A DNA stretch of 64,000 nt from Streptomyces aidingensis (lineage in GTDB: Bacteria; Actinomycetota; Actinomycetes; Streptomycetales; Streptomycetaceae): positions 541,276 to 605,275 of the forward strand of contig NZ_FOLM01000001.1 in NCBI RefSeq assembly GCF_900112355.1, given 5' to 3'. Shown here piece by piece: positions 8,105 through 17,408 of this stretch; position 1 is the stretch's first letter, and each line of letters begins with the position of its first letter. The notes below the pieces were generated by a model. It made no database searches. It was not told the origin of the DNA and saw nothing but the letters and a program-made list of their open reading frames with translations. A program made the position numbers and the translations under genes.

Positions 8105-9856
8105 TCAGCTACAGATCATGCCGTCTTCGGGCGTGGCCCCGGACAGCAGGTGGCCGTTGACGGCGTCGACGACGCAGGGATTGCCCGAGGTGTAGGCGCC
8201 ATGGCCCTCGCCGTCGTAGGTGAGCACCACGCCGGCGTCCTCGCCGCCGAGGGCCTCGCGCATCCGCTCGGTGCCCTCGTACGGGGTGGCCGGGTCGCCG
8301 GTGGTGCCGATGAGCAGGATGGGCCGGGCGCCCTCGGCCGACACCTCCGGCCGGTCGGCCTCGGAGACCACCGGCCAGCCGGCGCAGCCCAGCAGCTCCC
8401 AGACCAGGTATTCGCCCAGCACCGGGGAGACCTCGCGGAAGTCGTCCCAGCGTGCCCGGACGGTGTCCAGATCCGGGCGGGAGGCGAAATCCGCGCAGTT
8501 GACCGCGGTGTTGGCGGGGTGCAGATTGCGGTACCGGCCCTCGCTGTCCCGGCCGAAGTAGCGGTCGGCGGCGGCCAGCAGCGCGTCCCCGTCCCCGGCG
8601 TGCAGGGCGTCGCCCAGCGCCTCGCGCAGCCGGGGCCAGGAGGACGGGGAGTAGAGCGAGCCCATGATGCCGATGACCGCGAGATGCTCGGTGAGCACCC
8701 GGCCGGAGGCGGACGGGGCGGGCAGCGGCCGGTCCGCCAGGCCGTCCAGGAAGGCGGTGAGGACGGGGTGGTGGGCGGCAGGGTCGGCGGCGGTGCCGGT
8801 GGGGCAGTCGGCGTGGGTGGCGCAGTCGGCCAGGAAGTGGTCCAGGGCGGTCTGGAAGCCGCCGGCCTGGATCAGCGCCCGGCCGGTGAAGTCGCGGGTC
8901 GGGTCGACCACCGCGTCGAAGACCATGCGCCCGGCCCGCTCCGGGAACAGGCCGGCATAGACGGCGCCCAGCTTGGTGCCGTAGGAGGCGCCGTAGTAGT
9001 GCAGCCGGCTCTCGCCCAGCACCTGGCGCAGCAGGTCCAGATCGCGGGCGGTGTTGGCGGTGGTCAGATGCGGCAGCAGGTCGCCGGTGGGGGCGGCGCG
9101 GCAGGCCGCGGCGTACTCCTGGCGGTCGAGCAGATACTCCTCGCCCTCGCCTGGACGTTCCGGGAAGCTCTCCTCCTGGAGCGCCGTGTCGGTCGCGGCA
9201 TCGTCCCGGCAGACCACGCCGGAGCTCTCGCCCACGCCGCGCGGGTCGAAGCTGACCAGGTCGAAGCCGCTGCGCAGCTCCCGGAACAGATGCTCCAGCC
9301 GGGGCAGGGCGGCCACCCCGGAGCCGCCGGGGCCGCCGAAGTTGAGCACCAGCGAGCCGACCCGGCGGGCGCCCTCCTCGGCGGGGATGCGGATCAGGGC
9401 CAGGGAGAGGGTCCGGCCGCCGGGGTCGGTGTAGTCGACGGGGACGGTCAGCCGGGCGCACTGCCAGGGGCCGCCGGGGGCCGCACCGCCGCCCTGGAGC
9501 GCGGTGGGTGCCGGGCAGCCGGTCCACTGCGGCTGCTGCCGGGTGAACCGGGCGGGCAGCGGCGGCAGCCCGGGGCCGTCGGTGGGGGAGGGCGTGGCGG
9601 AGGGGGCGCCGGCCTCGCCGTCGGGGGCGGGGGCGGAGTCCCCGGGGGCGATCGGTTCGTCGGCGCCCGGGTCCCGGGCGGGGGAGCAGGCCGCCGTCAG
9701 GACGGACAGCACCACGAGCAGCAGCAGCACGGGCCGGACCGGTGCCGGGGTCCGTGCCCGGGTCCGTGCCGGGCGGGGTGGTGTCGCGGCGTGCGGTCCG
9801 GCGGGCGCGGCGGCGGCCACCGGTGCCGTCGCCGGCCGTCGCCGGCGCCTGTCCAT
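8105..9856 (-). CDS. Lipoprotein alpha/beta-hydrolase, peptidase family S33 (TAP-like), copy 2
   Basis: A 583-residue paralogue of its two neighbours. It has an Arg/Pro-rich N-terminus longer than usual, then a hydrophobic segment ending in LTAAC, an acceptable though not ideal lipobox. Triad elements are GASYGT (Ser near 291), TTGDPATPY and GEGHGAY; the oxyanion stretch is NFGGPGGSG. The C-terminal stretch LLIGTTGDPATPYEGTERMR is shared residue for residue with the other copies, which shows recent duplication or strong constraint. ATG 9856 is preceded by a GGGGGAA site. The gap to copy 3 on its 5' side is about 130 bases and probably contains the promoter for copies 2 and 1. Confidence 0.88.
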   Translation of the reverse strand: MDRRRRRPATAPVAAAAPAGPHAATPPRPARTRARTPAPVRPVLLLLVVLSVLTAACSPARDPGADEPIAPGDSAPAPDGEAGAPSATPSPTDGPGLPPLPARFTRQQPQWTGCPAPTALQGGGAAPGGPWQCARLTVPVDYTDPGGRTLSLALIRIPAEEGARRVGSLVLNFGGPGGSGVAALPRLEHLFRELRSGFDLVSFDPRGVGESSGVVCRDDAATDTALQEESFPERPGEGEEYLLDRQEYAAACRAAPTGDLLPHLTTANTARDLDLLRQVLGESRLHYYGASYGTKLGAVYAGLFPERAGRMVFDAVVDPTRDFTGRALIQAGGFQTALDHFLADCATHADCPTGTAADPAAHHPVLTAFLDGLADRPLPAPSASGRVLTEHLAVIGIMGSLYSPSSWPRLREALGDALHAGDGDALLAAADRYFGRDSEGRYRNLHPANTAVNCADFASRPDLDTVRARWDDFREVSPVLGEYLVWELLGCAGWPVVSEADRPEVSAEGARPILLIGTTGDPATPYEGTERMREALGGEDAGVVLTYDGEGHGAYTSGNPCVVDAVNGHLLSGATPEDGMICS

Positions 9857-9985
9857 CGTTCCCCCGTTCCCCCGTTCGCCGGCCGGTGCGCCTCCGGCCG
9901 CCGCACGGTCCCTGGGCCGTCCCCTTCCCGGAAGGGTACCCGGCCGGGTCCGGGGACCGGCGGCCCCGGGGCCGGGCCGTGGGGC

Positions 9986-11638
9986 TCACCCGCAGGTCAG
10001 CCCCGGCTCGGGCACCGTGCCCTCCAGCAGATAGGCGTTGGCGGCGTCCAGCACGCAGGCGTTGCCGCTGGAGTAGGCGCCATGGCCCTCGCCCTCGTAG
10101 GTGAGCACCACCGCCACGTCCTCACCGAGGGCGTCCCGCATCCGCTCGGTGCCCTCGTACGGGGTCGCGGGGTCACCGGTGGTGCCCATCAGCAGGATGG
10201 GCGCCGAGCCCTCGGCCGCCACCTCGGGGTGCGGGCGCTGGCCGTCCACCGGCCAGCCGGTGCAGCTCAGCATGGACCAGGCCAGCACCGGGCCGAAGAC
10301 CGGGGAGGCGGCGCGGAACTCGGCAAGCCGCCCGGTCACGTCCCCGGTGTCGTAGCGCAGGCTGGAATCGGCGCAGTTGATGGCCAGGAAGGCGGACTGG
10401 AGGGTGGAGTAGGTGCCGTCGGCGGCGCGGCCGTTCATGGCGTCGCCGAGTGCCAGCAGGATGGTGCCGTCCGGGTCGTCCGGGTCGAGGGCGTCCTCCA
10501 GCCCCTGGGTGAGGAACGGCCAGAAGTCCTGGGAGTACAGCGACTGGGCGATGCCGCTCCAGGCCAGCGCCTCGGTGAGCGGACGCTCCGGGTTCTGGGT
10601 GGGCATCGGGTCCTTCTCCAGGGTGTCCAGCAGCCCGGTGAGCCGCTGTTCGCCCTCCTCGGGATCGGTGCCCAGCGGGCAGTTGTCGTCCTGGGCGCAG
10701 TCCTCCAGGTAGGCCTCCAGCGCCGTCTGGAAGCCGCCCGCCTGGCCCAGGGCGCTCTCCGCGTCGGTGCGGGTGGGGTCCACCACGGCGTCCAGCAGGG
10801 CCCGGCCCACCCGGTCCGGGAAGAGATGGGCGTAGACGCCGCCGAGCAGGGTGCCGTAGGAGATGCCGAAGTAGTGCAGCCGGTCGTCGCCCAGCACCTC
10901 GCGCATCAGATCCATGTCGCGGGCGGTGTTGGTGGTGGTCAGATGCGGCAGCAGGCCGGGGTACCCGGTGCCGCAGCCGTCCGCGAACCGCTCGATGCGG
11001 CTGAGCAGTTCGCGCTCCTCGGCCTCGCTGTCCGGGACCGGCTCGGCGGCGAAGTAGTCGTCGAGCCGTTCGTCGCCGAGACACTTGACGCCGGAGCTCC
11101 CGCCCACGCCGCGCGGGTCGAAGCTGACCAGGTCGTAGCGTTCGCGCAGGGTGGCGTACTCCTCGGCGAAGGCCGGCAGGGTGATCACCCCGGAGCCGCC
11201 GGGGCCGCCGAAGTTGAACAGCAGCGAGCCGATGCGTTCGCCGCCCTCCTCGGCGGCCCGGGCCCGGATCATGGCGATGCCGATGGTCTCGCCCCCGGGG
11301 TCGGTGTAGTCCAGCGGCACCTCCAGGGTGGCGCACTCCCAGGCGGTGCCGTCGGGCAGGGTGCCCGGGGCCGGGGCGTCGGCGCCCTGTTCGGGGGAGG
11401 GGGCGCCGCACTCGGACCACTCGGGACGCTGGCCGGTCAGCGACTGAGGAAGGTCGGCGGTGTCGGTTCCCTCGCCGGGCGGGTCGGCGTTCGCGGTGGG
11501 ACCGGCCTGCTCGGCGGCGTCCGCCGCCGGATTCCCCTCGCCGCCGTCACCGCCGTCGGTGCAGGCGGTGAGCAGCACCGCCCCCGCGACGGCGGCGGCG
11601 AGAACGGTACGGGCGGTACGGTTCCGGGCTGGGCGCAT
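9986..11638 (-). CDS. Lipoprotein alpha/beta-hydrolase, peptidase family S33 (TAP-like), copy 3
   Basis: A 550-residue paralogue with a clean lipoprotein signal (hydrophobic Ala/Val segment then LLTAC within the first 30 residues) and an acidic linker. Catalytic landmarks are NFGGPGGSG, GISYGT (Ser near 258), TTGDPATPY and GEGHGAY. I chose ATG 11638, spaced eight bases from AAGGG; GTG 11641 is the alternative. Three consecutive copies on one strand suggest tandem duplication with possible division of substrate range. The substrates are not evident. Confidence 0.88.
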   Translation of the reverse strand: MRPARNRTARTVLAAAVAGAVLLTACTDGGDGGEGNPAADAAEQAGPTANADPPGEGTDTADLPQSLTGQRPEWSECGAPSPEQGADAPAPGTLPDGTAWECATLEVPLDYTDPGGETIGIAMIRARAAEEGGERIGSLLFNFGGPGGSGVITLPAFAEEYATLRERYDLVSFDPRGVGGSSGVKCLGDERLDDYFAAEPVPDSEAEERELLSRIERFADGCGTGYPGLLPHLTTTNTARDMDLMREVLGDDRLHYFGISYGTLLGGVYAHLFPDRVGRALLDAVVDPTRTDAESALGQAGGFQTALEAYLEDCAQDDNCPLGTDPEEGEQRLTGLLDTLEKDPMPTQNPERPLTEALAWSGIAQSLYSQDFWPFLTQGLEDALDPDDPDGTILLALGDAMNGRAADGTYSTLQSAFLAINCADSSLRYDTGDVTGRLAEFRAASPVFGPVLAWSMLSCTGWPVDGQRPHPEVAAEGSAPILLMGTTGDPATPYEGTERMRDALGEDVAVVLTYEGEGHGAYSSGNACVLDAANAYLLEGTVPEPGLTCG

Positions 11639-11750
11639 CACGGATCCCTTCGGTACGCGTTCCGTACACGAGGCTCATCATCCGCGCCGCCGCGCCGCCC
11701 CCGCACCCGCACCCGCCCGACCGGGTGAGCGGCCCCGCCGCCCGGGGGGC

Positions 11751-12584
11751 TCAGCGGCGGGCCGGGGCCGGCTCGCCGAGCCAGCGGCCCCGGAGCGAGA
11801 ACAGCACGGCCGCGGCGACCGCCAGCAGCAGCAGGGAGACCGCGGTGGCGCCGGCCGGGTCCTCCTGGAGCAGCAGATACACCTGGAGCGGCAGGGTCTG
11901 GGTGACCCCGGGCAGATTGCCCGCGAAGGTGAGCGTGGCGCCGAACTCGCCGAGCGCCCGGGCCCAGGTCAGGGCCGCCCCGGCGAGCAGGGAGGGCAGC
12001 ACCATGGGCAGCGTCACATGGCGCAGGCTCTGCAGCGGACCGGCGCCCATGGTGGCCGCGGCCTCCTCGTACCGGGGGTCCAGCCCGGCCAGCGCGCCCT
12101 CCAGGGTGATCACCAGAAACGGCAGCGAGACAAAGGTGGCGGCCAGCACGGCGCCGGGGGTGGTGAACGGCAGCACCACCCCGATCCGCTCCAGCGGCGC
12201 GCCCAGCAGCCCGGAGCGGCCGAATCCCTGGAGCAGCGCCACGCCCGCCACGGTCGGCGGCAGCACCATGGGCAGCAGCACCAGCGAGCGCAGCACGCCC
12301 TTGCCGGGCAGCGCGGTACGCGCCAGCACCCAGGCCAGCGGCACGCCCAGCAGCAGGGAGAGCAGCAGTGCCCAGCCGGAGACCACCAGCGACAGGCCGA
12401 GCGCCCGGGTGACCTCGGCCGAGCCGAGCCGCCCGGGGAGCTCGGACCAGGGGGCGCGGGTGACGATGCCCAGCAGCGGCACGGCCAGCAGCAGCACCGC
12501 CAGGCCGGCGGGCGCGGTCAGCGCCATCGGCCGGCGGGCGGCGGCCCGGGCGGGGCGGCGGCGCGGGGCGGCGGGCCGGGTCAC
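11751..12584 (-). CDS. modB: Molybdate ABC transporter permease ModB
   Basis: A 277-residue inner-membrane permease with about six transmembrane segments and the ABC-permease EAA loop ([21 protein letters not shown], residues near 180-200), which docks the ATPase. The [12 protein letters not shown] stretch after it is typical of molybdate and sulfate permeases. The GTG start (12584-12582) overlaps the modA stop as GTGA, so the genes are coupled. A downstream ATG (MALTAPAG) is possible but would leave a gap. No ModC ATPase gene follows: the next genes are the S33 peptidases on the same strand. The ATPase must be encoded elsewhere or shared with another transporter. Confidence 0.9.
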   Translation of the reverse strand: MTRPAAPRRRPARAAARRPMALTAPAGLAVLLLAVPLLGIVTRAPWSELPGRLGSAEVTRALGLSLVVSGWALLLSLLLGVPLAWVLARTALPGKGVLRSLVLLPMVLPPTVAGVALLQGFGRSGLLGAPLERIGVVLPFTTPGAVLAATFVSLPFLVITLEGALAGLDPRYEEAAATMGAGPLQSLRHVTLPMVLPSLLAGAALTWARALGEFGATLTFAGNLPGVTQTLPLQVYLLLQEDPAGATAVSLLLLAVAAAVLFSLRGRWLGEPAPARR

Positions 12585-13357
12585 GGCAGCGTGAACCCCG
12601 CCTCCAGGAAGACGGCGCCGGCCTGCTCGGAGCCGAGCCAGGCCAGAAACGCCTCGGCCGCCGCCCGCTCGGGCGCGTCGTCGAGCACGGCGGCCGGATA
12701 ACTGGTGATCACATTCTGCTCCTCGGGTATCACCACGCGGTGCAGCCGGGCGCCGGCCGACAGGGCGTCGGTGGCGTAAACCAGGCCGGCGTCGGCCTCG
12801 CCCAGCAGCACCTTGGAGAGCACCGCGCGCACGCTGGCCTCCTCGGAGACCGGCTCGACGGCCAGGCCGACCCGGTCCAGGATCTGCCGGCTGTAGGCCC
12901 CGGCCGGCACCTCGGGGGCGGCCAGCACCACCGACAGCTCCGGGTCGGTGAGGCCGGACAGGCCGGTGATGCCGTGCGGATTGCCGCGCAGGGTGACGAT
13001 GGTCATCTCGTTCCGGGCCAGCACCGTGGCCTCGCCGGTGCGGCCGGCCAGCGCGGCCATGGTGGCGCCGTCCGCGGTGGCCACCAGATCGGCCGGCAGC
13101 CCCTGCTTGACCTGGGACACCAGCTCCTGGGAGCCGGCGAAGGAGAACCGCAGCGCCACCTCGGGGTGCGCCTCCTCGTAGACGTCGCCGGCCTTGGTGA
13201 ACACCTCGGTGAGGGAGGCCGCGGCCAGCACGGTGACGGTGGTGTCGGCCCGGTCGTCCGCACTGCCGGGTCCGCCGCAGGCGGTGACCACGGCCGGTGC
13301 CAGGAACAGCAGGGCCGCCAGCCCGCCCAGCAGCCCGGCGTGCCGGGAACCGGTCAC
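12581..13357 (-). CDS. modA: Molybdate-binding lipoprotein ModA
   Basis: A 258-residue periplasmic-type binding protein for molybdate or tungstate. It has a hydrophobic signal ending VVTACGG (lipobox-like, Cys near residue 26). The family landmarks are [13 protein letters not shown] at the mature N-terminus, [24 protein letters not shown] (binding-site Ser/Gln region), and GLVYATDA near the end. GTG 13357 overlaps the regulator stop as GTGA; its 3' end overlaps modB the same way. The operon order is therefore regulator, modA, modB with no intergenic bases, which implies matched expression and regulation by molybdate through the first gene. Confidence 0.92.
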   Translation of the reverse strand: MTGSRHAGLLGGLAALLFLAPAVVTACGGPGSADDRADTTVTVLAAASLTEVFTKAGDVYEEAHPEVALRFSFAGSQELVSQVKQGLPADLVATADGATMAALAGRTGEATVLARNEMTIVTLRGNPHGITGLSGLTDPELSVVLAAPEVPAGAYSRQILDRVGLAVEPVSEEASVRAVLSKVLLGEADAGLVYATDALSAGARLHRVVIPEEQNVITSYPAAVLDDAPERAAAEAFLAWLGSEQAGAVFLEAGFTLP

Positions 13358-13830
13358 GACCGTCCCCCGGAGCCCCCGGAACCGCCGCCCCGGCCGCGCC
13401 CGCCGCCGCCCGGCCCGGCCGCGCCGTCGTCGATCCGGTCCACATGCACGCTGGTGGCCTTGACCCGCGCGACCGCCTCCACGCCCACCTCCAGGCCCAG
13501 CTCCTCCACGGCCTCCCGGGTGAGCAGCGAGACCAGCCGGTGCGGCCCGGCCTGGATCTCCACCTGGGCCGCGACATCGCCCAGCCGCACCGCGGTGACG
13601 ATGCCGGGGAAGGCGTTGCGGGCGCTGGTGTACGGCTCGGGGTCCGGCATGCCGCTGTCGTCCAGGCTGGCCAGGGCGACCGCGAAGGCCGCCAGGTCGG
13701 TGCCCTCGATCAGCCGTTTGCCCGTCTGGTCGCGGCGGGTGGGCAGCCGGCCGGCGTCCGTCCAGCGGCGCACGGTGTCCGGGCTGACGCCGAGCAGACG
13801 CGCCGCACGGCCAATGGAGTAGGAGCGCAT
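13354..13830 (-). CDS. HTH-TOBE molybdate-responsive regulator (first gene of mod operon)
   Basis: A 158-residue protein with two visible parts. The first is an N-terminal helix-turn-helix of the MerR/excisionase type ([20 protein letters not shown], about residues 6-25). The second is a C-terminal Mop/TOBE domain (about residues 70-135), a small beta domain that binds molybdate in ModE-like proteins. A Gly/Arg-rich tail ends the protein. I favour ATG 13830; an in-frame GTG nine bases upstream is equally possible and there is no good ribosome site, so a leaderless transcript is conceivable. Two copies of the palindrome GCATATGC flank the start region and are candidate operators. It probably represses modAB when molybdate is plentiful; that direction is inferred from ModE, not seen here. 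Confidence 0.85.
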   Translation of the reverse strand: MRSYSIGRAARLLGVSPDTVRRWTDAGRLPTRRDQTGKRLIEGTDLAAFAVALASLDDSGMPDPEPYTSARNAFPGIVTAVRLGDVAAQVEIQAGPHRLVSLLTREAVEELGLEVGVEAVARVKATSVHVDRIDDGAAGPGGGGRGRGGGSGGSGGRS

Positions 13831-13899
13831 ATGCGGCACAATACGGCCGTTCGCATCGCAAAAACAAGCGGCACTGGCGCTTTGGGTGGGCATATGCGA
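13826..13899. promoter_or_regulatory. Paired GCATATGC palindromes upstream of the mod operon
   Basis: CGCATATGCG at 13826-13835 is a perfect 10-bp palindrome overlapping the ATG of the HTH-TOBE gene. A second GCATATGC is at 13890-13897. Their centres are 63 bp apart, six turns of B-DNA, so both face the same side of the helix. They bracket an unusually A-rich stretch (about 13858-13866). A role as operators for the HTH-TOBE protein is an inference. Confidence 0.45.
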
Positions 13900-13929
13900 T
13901 CCTTCGCCCTTGCCGGGCGGGGCCGGGGC

Positions 13930-16695
13930 TCAGAGACTGCCGCGCCGGGTCAGCTGGGTGAAGAACACCCAGCCGGGCAGCACCGGCAGCCAGAAGGTCA
14001 TCAGGCGGAACAGCAGCACCGCCGGATACGCCGTGTTGGAGTCCAGGCCCAGCGCCACCAGACCGGCGATCATGGCCGCCTCCACCGCGCCCAGCCCGCC
14101 CGGGGTGGGCGCCGCCGATCCCAGCGCATTGCCCGCCAGGAAGACCACGGCCACCGCGGCCAGGCTCATCTCGCCGCCGAAGGCACGCACCGAGGCGTCC
14201 AGGCAGAGTACGAAGGCGAAGGTCATGGCCACCGTGCCGCCCAGCCCGCTGAGCAGCTTGCGCGGCTGCTGGAGCACGTCCAGCATGCGCGGCACCACCC
14301 CGGCGAACAGCACATTGATCCGCTCGGTGAGGAACCGCCGCAGCCCGGGCACGGCCGTGATGATCAGCACCGCCACCGCGACCGTCAGCAGCCCGGCGAT
14401 CACCGTGGGGGAGGGCGAGAGCTGGGTCGGGGCCTGCTGGGTGCCGGTGATGTACGCGAAGGCGAACAGCAGGGTGATGGCGCTGGCGAAGCCGAACAGC
14501 TGGTTGGCGCCCACGCTGGCCACCGCATGGCCGGGCCGCACCCCCGAGCGCTGGAGATAGCGGGTGTTCAGCGCCACGCCGCCGATCGCGGCCGGTGCCA
14601 CCAGTTTCACGAACGAGCCGGCCACCTGCGCCAGCACGGTCCGCAGATAGGGCACCTTCTCGGGGACGAAACCGAGCAGGCTGAGCGCCGCCGCGAAGTA
14701 GGTCAGCGCGGCGAACGCCAGCGCCGCCACCACCCACGCCCAGTTGGCGTCCGCCACCACCTCGGTGATGTTCACATTGGTGATCTGCGACAGCAGGACA
14801 TAGGCGGCGAACACCCCGGCGATCAGGCTGACCAGGGTGCGCGGCCGTACCCGCTCCAGCCGGGCCGGCTCCACCGGCGCCTGCGGCCGGATGCGCAGCA
14901 CCTCGCTGCGGATCTCGGAGAGCAGATCCGGCTCCCTGGCGTGCGACAGCGCCTCTTCCATGGCGTGCTTCTCGGCCGCCCGGGCCGCCTTCACGCTCCT
15001 GCGGTCCGCGCCCTCCGGCAGGGTTCCCCCGGCCTCCCGGTAGGCCCGGGAGGCGTCCAGCACCGCCTGGCGCTCGCGCTGCGCCCGCTCCCGGCCCATC
15101 TGGCGCAGGGTCTGCCGGGTGGAGCGGGACAGCGCGATCGGCTGGAGCAGCGGCAGGGCGTCCGCCACCGCGTCCGGCCCGAGCACCTCCACGGCGGCGG
15201 CCACCGAGCGCCGGGCGCCGATGCGCAGCGCAAAACTGGTGAGCAGCTGGGCCACGTCCATGCGCAGCACCAGCTCGCCGGCCGCGATCTCGCCGCCGCC
15301 CAGGTCGGTGAGGTGGACCCCGCCGGAGCGGTCCAGCAGCAGGGAGCCGCCGGTGAGCTGGCGGTGCGCGATGCGCCGGTTGTGCAGGGCCCGCACCTGC
15401 CGCCAGGTGTCGCGCATCAGCTCGTCGGTGATCTCGTCCTCGGGCACCGCGTCCAGCACCCGGCCGCCGATGTGCTCGTACACCAGCATCACCGCGTCCG
15501 GGCCCAGATCGTTGGCCGCGATCAGGCGGGGGGCGTTGGCCCCGGCGGCGATGGCGGCGTAGGAGACCAGGGCCTCCTGCTCCAGCGCCTGGCGCAGCGA
15601 CTGGAGGCTGCGCCGCTGGTGGAAGCCGCGCAGCGCCAGCCGGCGCCACAGCCGGTAGAAGAAGCCCTGGGCCTGCTGGCCGCGGTCCACCACGATGACG
15701 TCCAGCGGGGGGCCGGACTCCAGGGTGACCAGATAGCGGCGGGAGGTCTCCTCCCGGTCCCGGTCCCGCTCCTCGCGGCTCTGGCGGCGGCCGGCCGGGG
15801 CGGCCCCGGCCGCCGGCTCCTCGGCGCGCATCGCGCTGACCGGGCGGAAGCCGACGTGGCGCAGACCGGCCAGAAGCTGCTGGCCGGTGGGGCGGACATT
15901 GGGGGTGCCCACGGCGTAGAGCGTGCCGTAGGCCACGGTCCAGCCGATCAGCACCGTGACGATGATGGAGAACGGGGTGGTGTGGTCGGCCACCAGCACG
16001 GAGACCGCGTCCAGCACCAGCACCGCCCACATCAGCACCCGCCAGCGCGGGCGGTGGGCCATGCCGACCGCGGTCATATAGGCGATGATCGGCGCCAGAT
16101 AGCCGTGCACCGCCTCGGTCGCGGTGCCGTCGGCGATCCGGGTGGTCAGCGCGTCCTGCACCTCGCGCGGTGCCATCCGGGCGACCCACAGCCCGAAGGA
16201 GAGCGAGACGCCGTGCGCCAGCACGGCGGCCAGCACGCCGTCCGCGATGCGCAGCCCGTCCCGCTTGATCAGCCGCTCCACGGCGAAGGCCACCGGGACC
16301 ACCAGCACCGCGATGCTGGAGATCATCCCGGCGAAGCTGATCAGCAGTGGCGGGGCGGACTCGGCGGCCTCGCCGATGTCCTCCTCCAGGCCCTTGGTGG
16401 TGCCGATGGCGAATGCGGCGATGGCCAGCACCAGGGCGATGCACAGCAGGCCGACCAGCATCCGCATCAGATCGGCGGGGCGGTGCACCCGCGCGGCGAG
16501 CAGCGGCTCGTCGCCCAGCACCCGCTCCCCGGCCGCCGGGCTCGCGCCCGGCCCCTCGGGGCCGGGCAGGTCCTCCGCCCGGCGGCGGCCGTCGGCACCG
16601 CCGGGGGCGGACCCCGGGGCAGGCCCGGGGGCGGAGTGAGGATCCGCCTCAGTCCGCTCGCTTTGTCGTCGTGTCGACTCTTCGCCCCGTATCAC
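13930..16695 (-). CDS. Lysylphosphatidylglycerol-synthase-type TM protein with kinase-like domain
   Basis: A 921-residue membrane protein in three parts. An N-terminal polar tail and about six transmembrane helices (residues ~75-270) come first. A cytosolic region (~310-530) follows with a protein-kinase or APH-like fold: [17 protein letters not shown] stands where HRDxxxxN is expected (near 443) and LTDLGGGE where DFG is expected (near 462). The C-terminal part (~600-910) is an LPG_synthase_TM (UPF0104) domain with the hallmark [14 protein letters not shown]. The catalytic-loop Asp is replaced by Gln, so the kinase-like part may be a pseudokinase. The UPF0104 domain acts as a lipid flippase or transporter in MprF. 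There is no lysyltransferase domain here. The GTG start at 16695 is tentative. It is divergent from the ATL gene. Confidence 0.8.
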   Translation of the reverse strand: MIRGEESTRRQSERTEADPHSAPGPAPGSAPGGADGRRRAEDLPGPEGPGASPAAGERVLGDEPLLAARVHRPADLMRMLVGLLCIALVLAIAAFAIGTTKGLEEDIGEAAESAPPLLISFAGMISSIAVLVVPVAFAVERLIKRDGLRIADGVLAAVLAHGVSLSFGLWVARMAPREVQDALTTRIADGTATEAVHGYLAPIIAYMTAVGMAHRPRWRVLMWAVLVLDAVSVLVADHTTPFSIIVTVLIGWTVAYGTLYAVGTPNVRPTGQQLLAGLRHVGFRPVSAMRAEEPAAGAAPAGRRQSREERDRDREETSRRYLVTLESGPPLDVIVVDRGQQAQGFFYRLWRRLALRGFHQRRSLQSLRQALEQEALVSYAAIAAGANAPRLIAANDLGPDAVMLVYEHIGGRVLDAVPEDEITDELMRDTWRQVRALHNRRIAHRQLTGGSLLLDRSGGVHLTDLGGGEIAAGELVLRMDVAQLLTSFALRIGARRSVAAAVEVLGPDAVADALPLLQPIALSRSTRQTLRQMGRERAQRERQAVLDASRAYREAGGTLPEGADRRSVKAARAAEKHAMEEALSHAREPDLLSEIRSEVLRIRPQAPVEPARLERVRPRTLVSLIAGVFAAYVLLSQITNVNITEVVADANWAWVVAALAFAALTYFAAALSLLGFVPEKVPYLRTVLAQVAGSFVKLVAPAAIGGVALNTRYLQRSGVRPGHAVASVGANQLFGFASAITLLFAFAYITGTQQAPTQLSPSPTVIAGLLTVAVAVLIITAVPGLRRFLTERINVLFAGVVPRMLDVLQQPRKLLSGLGGTVAMTFAFVLCLDASVRAFGGEMSLAAVAVVFLAGNALGSAAPTPGGLGAVEAAMIAGLVALGLDSNTAYPAVLLFRLMTFWLPVLPGWVFFTQLTRRGSL

Positions 16696-16745
16696 TGCTC
16701 ACCGCCGGGACGATACTGACATGCCGGCCCGGCCGGTGCGGCACC

Positions 16746-17183
16746 ATGGTCGGCATGGCAGCCTCCCATGCGCCCGGAGCCGGTGATTCCGCCGCGGAAA
16801 CCGCCGCCCGTGCCGGCGGGTCCGGCGGGTCCGGCGCTTCCGGCGGCGTCCCCCGGGCCGCCGCCCGGCTGCCCGACTACGCGGACCGGGTGCTGACCGC
16901 CGTCGAGCAGATCCCGCCCGGCCGGGTCGCCACCTACGGCGACATCGCGGCGCTGCTCCGCTCCGGCGGCCCGCGCCAGGTCGGCACCGTGATGGCCCGG
17001 TACGGAGGCGCCGTGCCCTGGTGGCGCGTGGTGCGCGCGGACGGCGCCCTGCTGCCCGGCCACGAACGGGAGGCCCTGGAGCACTACCGCACCGAGGGCA
17101 CCCCGCTGCGCCCCGGCGGCACCCCGCGGATCGATCTGCGGCGCGCCCGCTGGACCGGCCCGGAACACGCGGACACCGGCTGA
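16746..17183 (+). CDS. Alkyltransferase-like protein (MGMT-family, Cys-less)
   Basis: A 145-residue protein (142 if ATG 16755 is used; neither start has a clear ribosome site). The MGMT C-terminal DNA-binding domain begins after a Gly/Ser/Ala-rich linker: VLTAVEQIPPGRVATYGDIA, then RQVGTVMARYGG. The alkyl-acceptor PCHR motif is PWWR here, so the nucleophilic Cys is absent. This marks it as an ATL, a protein that binds O6-alkylguanine and flags it for nucleotide excision repair. The same kind of gene sits between moeZ and adnAB in mycobacteria, in line with the synteny seen across this window. Confidence 0.88.
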   Translation: MVGMAASHAPGAGDSAAETAARAGGSGGSGASGGVPRAAARLPDYADRVLTAVEQIPPGRVATYGDIAALLRSGGPRQVGTVMARYGGAVPWWRVVRADGALLPGHEREALEHYRTEGTPLRPGGTPRIDLRRARWTGPEHADTG

Positions 17184-17408
17184 CCGGCGGCCTGCCTCCG
17201 GCCGCCGGCCGGCGCCATGCGGACGACTGCGGCTCACACCCACCAGCTTCCGCCATCCTCCCCCCGGGCATCCAGCCGGACGCCCGGCCGGGCATTCCCG
17301 TCCGGCCCGCCCGCCGCCGCCGGACCGGGCTGCGGCGCCGCCGCCCCGTGGCGTACCGTCGGCTGCACCGTCCTCCCCCCGACCGGGGAGCCCCCGCGAG
17401 AACCTGCG

